Both the position numbers and the translations under genes were made by a program. A stretch of DNA of 5,774 nucleotides. Source: an uncultured Clostridia bacterium (GTDB taxonomy: Bacteria > Bacillota > Clostridia > Christensenellales > Aristaeellaceae). Position 1 is the stretch's first letter. Each line of letters starts with the position of its first letter. The notes beneath the pieces are model-generated. The model worked only from the letters and a program-made list of their open reading frames with translations, ran no database searches and had not been told where the DNA came from. Below are positions 1-4,987 of the stretch, piece after piece. The stretch covers positions 1 to 5,774 of the forward strand of contig CAMJXZ010000222.1 of assembly GCA_946409855.1 (NCBI GenBank), in the 5' to 3' direction.

Positions 1-167
1 ACGGCGGAATCGAACAGCTCCCGGGAAATATCCTCCGCGTCGTAGCGGTTGAGGATGCGGACGTCCGTCAGCCGGGGGATGCCCAGCAGCGACCGGACGT
101 CGGAGAGCAGCGCTTCCGCCTCGTTGGCCAGTTCCTTTTTCTTTTCCACAAAGATCCTGTATACCAT
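1..167 (-). CDS. purL: Phosphoribosylformylglycinamidine (FGAM) synthase, N-terminal 55 codons only
   Basis: This is the 5' end of a gene that runs off the left edge of the window. The visible N-terminus begins MVYRIFVEKK and continues through a LLSDVRSLLG segment and a VRILNRYD segment at residues 36-43. That pattern is typical of the N-terminal (PurS-like) domain of the large, single-chain PurL of clostridia and proteobacteria. The family converts FGAR, ATP and glutamine to FGAM in the cytoplasm. No catalytic residues fall inside the visible part. The ATG (bases 165-167) shares its A with the TAA stop of purD (TAATG), so translation is probably coupled. A GGAGG lies 10 nt upstream inside the purD 3' end. 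Following purD directly fits a purine operon. Confidence is limited only by the short length visible. Confidence 0.85.
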   Translation of the reverse strand, partial: MVYRIFVEKKKELANEAEALLSDVRSLLGIPRLTDVRILNRYDAEDISRELFDSA

Positions 168-1438
168 TACTCTTTTTCCTCCGCCCGGAGCGCCCGGGCG
201 CCGATGTCGCTGCGGCAGTACGCGTTGTCAAAATGAATGCGGCGAACCATGGCGTAGGAAGCGCCGACGGCTTCCTTCAGCGTATCCCGGACCGCGGTCA
301 CCCCCAGCACCCGGCCGCCGGAGGTAAAGAGCTTTCCGTCTTTCTCCTGAACGCCGGCGGCATAGACCGAAGGCCAGACGTCCTCCGGAACGGTGATTTC
401 AAAGCCTTTTTCGTAGTGGGCGGGATACCCCCGGCTGGCCATGATCACGCAGGCGGCGCAGCCGTTATTGACGGTGACCGGCGTATCCTTAAGGGTGCCT
501 TCGGTGACCGAGCGCATGACCGTCAGCAGGTCGCTTTTAAGCAGCGGCAGCACCACCTGGGTCTCCGGGTCGCCGAAGCGGCAGTTGTACTCGATGACCT
601 TGGGGCCGTCCCCGGTGATCATCAGGCCGAAGTACAGACAGCCCCTGAAGGGCCGTCCCTCCGCCTTCATCGCCCGGATGGTGGGCAGGAAGATCTCCCG
701 CATGCAGCGCTCCGCCACATCCTGCGTGTAGTAGGGGTTCGGGGCGATGGTGCCCATGCCGCCGGTGTTCAGGCCCGTATCATTGTTGCCGGCCCGCTTA
801 TGGTCCATGGAGGAAACCATGGGCTTGACCGTCTCGCCGTCGGTAAAGGCGAGCACGGACACTTCGGGGCCGGTCAGGAATTCCTCGATGACCACCTTTT
901 CCCCGCTCTTGCCGAAGCGGCCGTCCCGCATCATGCCGGTGACGGCCTGACGGGCTTCTTCCCGGGTCTGCGCGATGATGACCCCCTTGCCCAGGGCCAG
1001 GCCGTCGGCCTTGACCACGATGGGTACCGGCGCGGTTTCCAGATACCGGAGCGCCCGGGAAAGATCGTCAAAGGTTTCGTAGGCCGCGGTGGGGATGCCG
1101 TATTTCTTCATCAGGTTTTTGGAAAAAACCTTGCTGCCCTCGATGACGGCCGCGTTGGCCCGGGGGCCGAAGCAGGGCACGCCGGCGGCTTCCAGAGCGT
1201 CCACGCAGCCCAGCACCAGCGGGTCATCCGGAGCGACGACGGCGTAATCCACCTGATGCTCAACGGCAAAGCGGACGATGCCGTCCACGTCCGTCGCGGC
1301 GATGTTCACACACTGGGCGTCCCGGGCGATGCCGCCGTTTCCGGGCAGCGCGTAAATCGTTTCCGCTTCCGGGTTTTCCCGGAGCTTTCTGATGATGGCG
1401 TGCTCCCGTCCGCCGCCGCCGACAACCAGTATTTTCAT
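167..1438 (-). CDS. purD: Phosphoribosylamine-glycine ligase (GAR synthetase)
   Basis: A complete 423-residue protein, the normal length for PurD. The family joins phosphoribosylamine and glycine with ATP to give GAR, the second step of IMP synthesis. The N-domain opens with GGGGREHAI (residues 7-15). The ATP-grasp part shows KADGLALGKGV (143-153), EEFLTGPEVS (185-194), a DHKRAGNNDTG segment followed by NTGGMG (212-229), and EYNCRFGDPETQ (283-294), which carries metal- and ATP-binding residues of the grasp fold. The C-terminal domain ends with an SDIGARALR tail. Residues 70-75 read PDDPLV where many PurD proteins have PEAPLV, a local variant rather than damage. The ATG start has AAGGAG 6 nt upstream (bases 1445-1450). 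It is followed by purL with a one-base overlap. It is separated from the upstream transformylase gene by 405 bp of repeats, so it may be expressed partly independently, though I see no convincing promoter. Confidence 0.97.
   Translation of the reverse strand: MKILVVGGGGREHAIIRKLRENPEAETIYALPGNGGIARDAQCVNIAATDVDGIVRFAVEHQVDYAVVAPDDPLVLGCVDALEAAGVPCFGPRANAAVIEGSKVFSKNLMKKYGIPTAAYETFDDLSRALRYLETAPVPIVVKADGLALGKGVIIAQTREEARQAVTGMMRDGRFGKSGEKVVIEEFLTGPEVSVLAFTDGETVKPMVSSMDHKRAGNNDTGLNTGGMGTIAPNPYYTQDVAERCMREIFLPTIRAMKAEGRPFRGCLYFGLMITGDGPKVIEYNCRFGDPETQVVLPLLKSDLLTVMRSVTEGTLKDTPVTVNNGCAACVIMASRGYPAHYEKGFEITVPEDVWPSVYAAGVQEKDGKLFTSGGRVLGVTAVRDTLKEAVGASYAMVRRIHFDNAYCRSDIGARALRAEEKE
178..182 (-). promoter_or_regulatory. 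Ribosome binding site of purL inside the purD 3' end
   Basis: On the minus strand GGAGG ends 10 nt before the purL ATG and lies within the last codons of purD (the Glu-Glu-Lys-Glu tail). Together with the one-base stop/start overlap it fixes the purL start and suggests translational coupling. Confidence 0.75.
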
Positions 1439-1528
1439 AGAGCGCTCCTTTTTATCATCAATGGGTACTGTCCCTTTACATCAGTCAGATTTGTTTCGTT
1501 TTCCGGATGGGGTGATCAGGGGGAACCG

Positions 1529-1560
1529 CTCACAGGTTGTAGTCCTTGGCGGGCTGTGAG
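1529..1560. repeat. Stem-loop with 7-bp perfect arms
   Basis: CTCACAG (1529-1535) pairs perfectly with CTGTGAG (1554-1560) around an 18-nt loop. It lies between the purD start and the larger repeat cluster. There is no T-run on the minus-strand downstream side, so it does not look like an intrinsic terminator. Whether it is part of a dispersed element or a leftover is unknown. Confidence 0.45.
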
Positions 1561-1610
1561 GGGCCGGACGGTTTTCAGCGAAGAACGGTACAGTAAGTTC
1601 ATGAGATAAC

Positions 1611-1654
1611 CTCATCCGGCCCGCTGCGCGGTCCACCTTCCCCATGGGGGAAGG
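1611..1654. repeat. Hairpin repeat unit, copy 1 (two adjacent hairpins)
   Basis: CCTTCCCC (1636-1643) and GGGGAAGG (1647-1654) form an 8-bp perfect stem with a 3-nt loop. A second hairpin, CCGC/GCGG with loop TGC (1621-1631), sits beside it with two more G-C pairs outside one mismatch. Read on the minus strand, the unit has a CCTTCCCC...GGGGAAGG stem, then a GGTGG-GC-rich hairpin, then GGATGAGG. From memory this layout resembles dispersed palindromic intergenic repeats of gut clostridia. That resemblance is recalled, not searched. Confidence 0.65.
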
Positions 1655-1684
1655 CTTTTGGATTGCGCGTCCAGGGGCTGAATC

Positions 1685-1724
1685 CATCCGGCCTGCTTAC
1701 ACGGCCACCACCAGGTCTGGCCGG
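1685..1724. repeat. Hairpin repeat unit, degenerate copy 2
   Basis: Bases 1685-1709 align without gaps to 1613-1637 of copy 1 with 18 of 25 identities, including a shared CATCCGGCC start and CCACC end. The neighbouring 1711-1720 (CCAGGTCTGG) forms a short hairpin where copy 1 has its long stem. CCGGCC (1688-1693) can also pair with GGCCGG (1719-1724). It looks like a decayed or diverged relative of copy 1. Confidence 0.5.
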
Positions 1725-1786
1725 CTCGTTGTTCGCTGAAATTGTGTCCATGGCATCATATCCGGACGTTCAGCCCGATCAGAGAG

Positions 1787-1825
1787 GAAGGCGGCTTTGC
1801 CCGTCTGCTTTCCCTACGGGGAAAG
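1787..1825. repeat. Third hairpin of similar architecture just after the AICAR transformylase stop
   Basis: CTTTCCC (1808-1814) and GGGAAAG (1819-1825) form a 7-bp stem with loop TACG, next to a short GGC-TTT-GCC hairpin (1793-1801). The order of the two hairpins and the CYTTCCC/GGGAARG stem match copy 1, but the sequence between them is not closely similar, so kinship is uncertain. It starts 18 nt after the stop codon of the transformylase gene. It is followed on the minus strand by CAGACGGGC, not a T-run, so it is more likely a 3'-end stabilising or repeat hairpin than a terminator. Confidence 0.45.
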
Positions 1826-1843
1826 TCAAACGCGGTTGGGAGA

Positions 1844-3028
1844 TCAATGATGGAAAAGCCTCATGCCGGTGAAGGCCATGGCGATGCCGTAGCGGTTGCA
1901 GGCCTCGATCACCAGGTCGTCGCGGATGGAGCCGCCGGGCTCGGCGATGTAGCGGACGCCGCTCTTGTAGGCGCGGTCGATGTTGTCGCTGAAGGGGAAG
2001 AAGGCGTCGCTGCCCAGGGCCACGTTCTGAACGCCGTCCAGATAAGCGCGCTGTTCCTCGCGGGTGAAGGGCGCGGGCCTTTCGGTAAAGTATTTCTGCC
2101 AGTTGCCCTCGGCGCATACGTCCTCTTCGTTCTGGTTGATGTAGCCGTCGATCACGTTGTCCCGTTCCGGCCGGCTGAGCTCTTCCTTAAAGGGCAGGGC
2201 GAGAACCTTGTCCGACTGGCGCAGGAACCAGGTATCCGCCTTGCCGCCCGCCAGGCGGGTGCAGTGGATGCGGCTCTGCTGGCCGGCGCCGACGCCGATG
2301 GCCTGGCCGTCGACGGCGTAGCACACGGAATTGGACTGGGTGTATTTGAGGGTGATCAGGGAAACGATCAGGTCCCGGGCGGCGCTTTCCGGCAGGTCCT
2401 TGTTGACGGTGACCAGGTTGTTCAGCAGCTCGCGGCCGATTTTGAAGTTGTTGCGGCCCTGCTCGAAGGTGATGCCGAAGACCTGCTTGTGTTCCAGCGG
2501 GTCGGGCACATAGGACGGGTCGATCTTCACGATGTTGTAATTGCCCTTGCGCTTGGTCTTGAGGAGCTCCAGCGCTTCGGGTTCAAAGCCCGGGGCGATG
2601 ATGCCGTCGGACACTTCCCGGAAGAGCATTCTGGCGGTGGTCAGGTCGCACACGTCGCTCAGGGCCACCCAGTCGCCGTAGGAGCACATGCGGTCCGTAC
2701 CGCGGGCCCGGGCGTAGGCGCAGGCCAGGGGAGAATCGTCCAGCCCCTCGATGTCGTCCACAAAGCAGGCTTTCTTGAGCTTTTCGGAAAGCTTTATGCC
2801 CACCGCGGCGGAGGTGGGGGAAACGTGCTTGAAGGAAGTGACGGCGGGCAGGTTCAGGGCTTCCCGGAGCTCCTTGACCAGCTGCCAGGAGTTGAACGCG
2901 TCCAGAAAGTTGATGTAGCCGGGCCGGCCGGAGAGCACTTCGATGGGCAGGTCACTGCCGTCGTGCATGAAGATCTTCGCGGGCTTCTGGTTGGGGTTGC
3001 AGCCGTACTTCAGTTCAAATTCTTTCAT
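1844..3028 (-). CDS. purH: Stand-alone AICAR transformylase (PurH C-terminal domain type)
   Basis: A 394-residue protein corresponding to the AICAR formyltransferase part of PurH/ATIC only. The N-terminal methylglyoxal-synthase-like cyclohydrolase domain of ordinary bifunctional PurH is missing. The family transfers a formyl group from 10-formyl-THF to AICAR, giving FAICAR. Visible motifs (numbered from the chosen ATG) are KYGCNPNQKPA (7-17), SFKH with the catalytic Lys67-His68 pair, KYTQSNSV (228-235, Asn233), GAGQQSR (247-253), SDAFFPF (340-346), AEPGGS (362-367) and the C-terminal TGMRLFHH. A GTG three codons further upstream (3037) is open, but GAGGTG at 3040-3035 sits 6 nt before the ATG and would be part of the coding sequence if GTG were used, so I prefer ATG. 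The gene starts 10 nt after the stop of the PurO-type cyclohydrolase that supplies the missing activity. The symbol purH is used in the domain sense only. Confidence 0.95.
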   Translation of the reverse strand: MKEFELKYGCNPNQKPAKIFMHDGSDLPIEVLSGRPGYINFLDAFNSWQLVKELREALNLPAVTSFKHVSPTSAAVGIKLSEKLKKACFVDDIEGLDDSPLACAYARARGTDRMCSYGDWVALSDVCDLTTARMLFREVSDGIIAPGFEPEALELLKTKRKGNYNIVKIDPSYVPDPLEHKQVFGITFEQGRNNFKIGRELLNNLVTVNKDLPESAARDLIVSLITLKYTQSNSVCYAVDGQAIGVGAGQQSRIHCTRLAGGKADTWFLRQSDKVLALPFKEELSRPERDNVIDGYINQNEEDVCAEGNWQKYFTERPAPFTREEQRAYLDGVQNVALGSDAFFPFSDNIDRAYKSGVRYIAEPGGSIRDDLVIEACNRYGIAMAFTGMRLFHH

Positions 3029-3034
3029 GACGCT

Positions 3035-3040
3035 CACCTC
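3035..3040 (-). promoter_or_regulatory. Ribosome binding site that decides the transformylase start
   Basis: GAGGTG on the minus strand, 6 nt before the ATG at 3028. It overlaps the TGA stop (3041-3039) of the upstream cyclohydrolase gene, so termination and re-initiation are likely coupled. No Shine-Dalgarno sequence is seen before the alternative GTG at 3037. Confidence 0.75.
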
Positions 3041-3758
3041 ACTGATTTTTGTTGACCAGGCGGCTCTCGCATGTGCCGTCCGCCAGGCTGATCATGCGCA
3101 CGTAGAGGGAAATCTTGTTGTCCTCGTTGAGGGACTGCCAGATTTCGCCGGTCACCCGGTCGATATCGCTGCCGATCGCGACCCGCTCCGGCTCTCCCTG
3201 GAAGGTGGGAATGGGATTCCCGTCGCCCACGTAGGTGTGGAGGAAATGGCCCAGACCGGCTTTGGCGGGATAATCAAAGGTATAGCGGGCGCAGGCGGAG
3301 CCTTCCGGATCGATGCTCTTCAAAATGCTCATCTGATAGGTGAAGCCGCCGTTTTCGAAGGTCAGCATGCCGCTGATGCGCGGGGTGAAGTTCGGGGCGT
3401 CCGGCTCGAACTGACGCGCTTCCAGCGCCTGGCTGAAGCTCAGGCCCCGGCGCAGGCCCTCATAGATGGTGTCCGTCTGGTTGCCGTTGGTCACGATCAG
3501 ATGGTTTTCGTACCGGCGCAGGGCGGCGTAGATGATGAGGCTCGGATCCTGCACTTTGGAGGCGTCAAAAGGCTCGGTGAACACTTCCCCGTTCTTTTCC
3601 GTAAAGACGCGGTTGCGGCTGTTCTGGCTGCGGCCCATGATGAAATAGGCGGTCACGGCCTTCATGCCGTCATCGCTCATGCCGATCACGATGCCGCGGC
3701 CGGGGTAGGTGTTGTTCCGGAGAAGGTCCGAAAGAGAATGCGTCTGATAGATATCCAT
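3039..3758 (-). CDS. purO: IMP cyclohydrolase, PurO-like family
   Basis: A 239-residue protein recognised as the PurO-like IMP cyclohydrolase family first characterised in archaea, unrelated to the PurH N-terminal domain. The family closes the ring of FAICAR to IMP, the last step of the pathway, and has an Ntn-hydrolase-like fold. Recognisable stretches are NTYPGRGI (16-23), FIMGRSQNSRNR (39-50), PDAPNFTPRIS (119-129), a GLGHFLHTY segment (168-176) and GNPIPTF (180-186). It is longer than the archaeal enzyme as I remember it (about 200 residues). No signal peptide or membrane segment is visible. The ATG has AGGAG 8 nt upstream, inside the purN 3' end, and the gap to purN is 3 nt. Its place between purN and a transformylase lacking a cyclohydrolase domain strongly supports the assignment. 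The symbol follows the archaeal name. Confidence 0.87.
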   Translation of the reverse strand: MDIYQTHSLSDLLRNNTYPGRGIVIGMSDDGMKAVTAYFIMGRSQNSRNRVFTEKNGEVFTEPFDASKVQDPSLIIYAALRRYENHLIVTNGNQTDTIYEGLRRGLSFSQALEARQFEPDAPNFTPRISGMLTFENGGFTYQMSILKSIDPEGSACARYTFDYPAKAGLGHFLHTYVGDGNPIPTFQGEPERVAIGSDIDRVTGEIWQSLNEDNKISLYVRMISLADGTCESRLVNKNQ

Positions 3759-3761
3759 GTG

Positions 3762-4382
3762 TCAGGCTCCTTTCTGCGCTGCCATCTGCTTGCTCAGCAT
3801 TTCCACCGCGGCGGGCAGGATCTTCCATTCCGCCTGCTTCATCACCCGGAGCTGCAGCTTTTCCGGGGTATCGCCGGGATAAACCCTGACGGCCTTCTGC
3901 AGGATGATCGGGCCGCCGTCCGGCACTTCGTTGACAAAATGGACGGTCGCCCCGGTGACCTTGACCCCCCGGGCCAGCGCCGCCTGATGCACCCTGAGCC
4001 CGTAGTACCCCTCCCCGCAGAAGGACGGGATCAGGCTGGGATGCACGTTGATGACGCGGCCGGAGTAGCGGTCCGTGAACCATTGGCTCAGGATGGCCAT
4101 GAAACCGGCCAGGACGATCAGGTCGATGCCCTCATCGTCCAGGGCCCGGGCGATCGCTTCCTCAAAAGCCTGCTGGCTGCCAAGCGCTTTGCGCAGGACC
4201 ACCCGGGCGGGCACGTTGGCCGCTTCCGCCCGGCGCAGGGCGTAGGCGTCCTGCTTGTTGGCGATGACCAGGGCGATTTCGCCGTGGCGGATGACGCCCG
4301 CGGCCTGCGCGTCCAGGAGGGCCTGCAGGTTGGTGCCCCCGCCGGAGACCAGGACGGCGACGCGCGCTTTCCGTTCCGTCAT
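3762..4382 (-). CDS. purN: Phosphoribosylglycinamide (GAR) formyltransferase, 10-formyl-THF dependent
   Basis: A complete 206-residue PurN, which transfers formyl from 10-formyl-THF to GAR. The phosphate-binding loop SGGGTNLQ is at 13-20. The catalytic triad can be placed as Asn112 and His114 in INVHPSLIPSF (111-121) and Asp155 in PDGGPII (154-160). The Asn-Asp distance is 43 residues against 38 in E. coli PurN, because of a short insertion (FCGEGYYGLR, 121-130) that I believe is usual in clostridial homologues. The start ATG overlaps the TGA of the upstream membrane protein gene (ATGA, 4 nt), with AGGAG 6 nt upstream, so the two are probably translationally coupled. The overlap with a putative formate channel is notable because the enzyme's one-carbon donor derives from formate in anaerobes with formate-THF ligase. 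Confidence 0.96.
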   Translation of the reverse strand: MTERKARVAVLVSGGGTNLQALLDAQAAGVIRHGEIALVIANKQDAYALRRAEAANVPARVVLRKALGSQQAFEEAIARALDDEGIDLIVLAGFMAILSQWFTDRYSGRVINVHPSLIPSFCGEGYYGLRVHQAALARGVKVTGATVHFVNEVPDGGPIILQKAVRVYPGDTPEKLQLRVMKQAEWKILPAAVEMLSKQMAAQKGA

Positions 4383-4987
4383 GATTTGCTCCTTTCCCCG
4401 GGCATGTTCAGCAGCGGCAGCAGCATGCTGCCCAGGGAATTGCCCAGGATGACCAGCAGGATGAATACGAGCGACCGGATATTCAGTACGTTCCCCGCCG
4501 CGAAATAGAACATGTCGGCGATGGAATGCTCAAACCCGCTCAGGATGAAGACCGGAATGCAGAACAGGATGCCGATGACATCCTTCCTGTCCCGGTAAAT
4601 GCTGACGGCCAGGTACATCAGCACCCCGCAGAACAGCCCGCGCAGGAAGGTCTGAAGGGCGGTCTGCCCGAGTTTCCCCAGGCACAGCGTTTCCGCGGCG
4701 TCTCCCAGAGCCGGCAGCGCCAGGCGGATCAGCACCCCGCCCAGGACCGTGCCCAGGAGATTGCCCAGCAGGCCCAGCCCAAGCGCCGCCCAGTCTTCCT
4801 TTCCGTGCTTTTCCGGGAGGAAGCCGACCCGACCGGTAAAGAGGGAATACCCCTTGATGCAGATGCACAGAAGGGCGACCGAGAAGAGCACCGCCCCTAT
4901 GCAGCGGTTTTCGCAGGCCAGGAACACGCTGCCGCCGATGGTGATCAGCAGCCCGGCGCACAGGCCGGATATCGTCTTTTTCAGCAT
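4379..4987 (-). CDS. Compact formate/nitrite transporter (FNT) family membrane protein
   Basis: A 202-residue, very hydrophobic protein with about six membrane segments (roughly 5-25, 31-48, 68-91, 109-130, 136-153, 170-192). FNT hallmarks recalled from E. coli FocA are visible: LFTG (49-52, Thr51 at the FocA Thr91 position), GNLLGT (75-80), Lys105 sixteen residues before the centre of RGLFCGVLMYLAV (like FocA Lys156 and Asn172), GFEHSIADM (151-159, His154 like FocA His209) and GNSLGS (182-187). The conserved Asn of the fourth helix is Gly121 here. FNT proteins usually have about 260-280 residues. The missing length lies in the N-terminal extension and in the loop between helices 5 and 6. Eight cysteines are present. 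FNT proteins form pentameric anion channels for formate, nitrite or hydrosulfide. Formate is my inference from the pur context. The start overlaps the purM 3' end by 7 nt and its own ribosome binding site is weak, suggesting coupling to purM. Confidence 0.85.
   Translation of the reverse strand: MLKKTISGLCAGLLITIGGSVFLACENRCIGAVLFSVALLCICIKGYSLFTGRVGFLPEKHGKEDWAALGLGLLGNLLGTVLGGVLIRLALPALGDAAETLCLGKLGQTALQTFLRGLFCGVLMYLAVSIYRDRKDVIGILFCIPVFILSGFEHSIADMFYFAAGNVLNIRSLVFILLVILGNSLGSMLLPLLNMPGERSKS

Larger units (their letters stand above)
1573..1741. repeat. Inverted repeat (14 of 15 bp) enclosing hairpin units, possible small non-autonomous element
   Basis: The left arm at 1573-1587 (TTTCAGCGAAGAACG) matches the reverse complement of 1727-1741 (TTTCAGCGAACAACG) at 14 of 15 positions, the first ten without a mismatch. 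A GGAC also precedes both arms at nearly the same distance. The arms enclose 139 bp carrying hairpin copies 1 and 2. This could be the ends of a miniature inverted-repeat element, or a long-range stem in the transcript. No clean target-site duplication is visible and no transposase is encoded. Confidence 0.5.
1439..1843. other. 405-bp non-coding gap inside the operon, filled with hairpins and repeats
   Basis: This is the only sizeable gap in an otherwise tightly packed operon. No open frame here resembles a protein, although the minus-strand frame 1687-1481 stays open for 68 codons. The gap holds a stem-loop (1529-1560), a 15-bp inverted repeat with one mismatch (arms 1573-1587 and 1727-1741), a strong hairpin unit (1611-1654), a degenerate second copy (1685-1724) and a third similar hairpin (1787-1825). 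None of the hairpins is followed by a T-run in the direction of transcription, so I do not call a terminator. I see no clear -35/-10 pair or purine riboswitch core before purD. Apart from the purD ribosome binding site, bases 1439-1528 show nothing I can name. Confidence 0.7.

Noticed and set aside
233..1609. Long open frame on the plus strand (458 codons)
   Set aside because: It is the antisense of purD and runs into the repeat gap. Its translation has no recognisable family, while the opposite strand encodes a full PurD with all motifs. Long antisense frames are expected at high G+C.
1636..1660. Hairpin plus TTTT on the plus strand as an intrinsic terminator
   Set aside because: The CTTTT follows the stem only when read on the plus strand, where no gene is present upstream. 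In the direction of transcription there is no T-run.
1481..1687. 68-codon minus-strand frame in the gap before purD
   Set aside because: It reads through the hairpin repeat and the 1529-1560 stem-loop, so its sequence is explained by repeats. It has no clear ribosome binding site and no family resemblance.
1564..1768. CCGGACG direct repeat (1564-1570 and 1762-1768) as a target-site duplication
   Set aside because: The copies lie 2 nt outside the left arm and 20 nt outside the right arm of the inverted repeat, so they do not frame it as a duplication should. Seven bases can recur by chance in GC-rich DNA.
1439..1843. Possible purine riboswitch or internal promoter before purD
   Set aside because: I could not find the conserved purine-aptamer junction and loop sequences, nor a credible -35/-10 pair. 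The TGATAA near 1455 has no matching -35.
1742..4508. Long plus-strand open frames 1742-3055 and 2943-4508
   Set aside because: They lie antisense to the transformylase, cyclohydrolase, purN and FNT genes, are rich in Ala, Gly, Val, Asp and His, and show no domain. They are shadows of the real genes.
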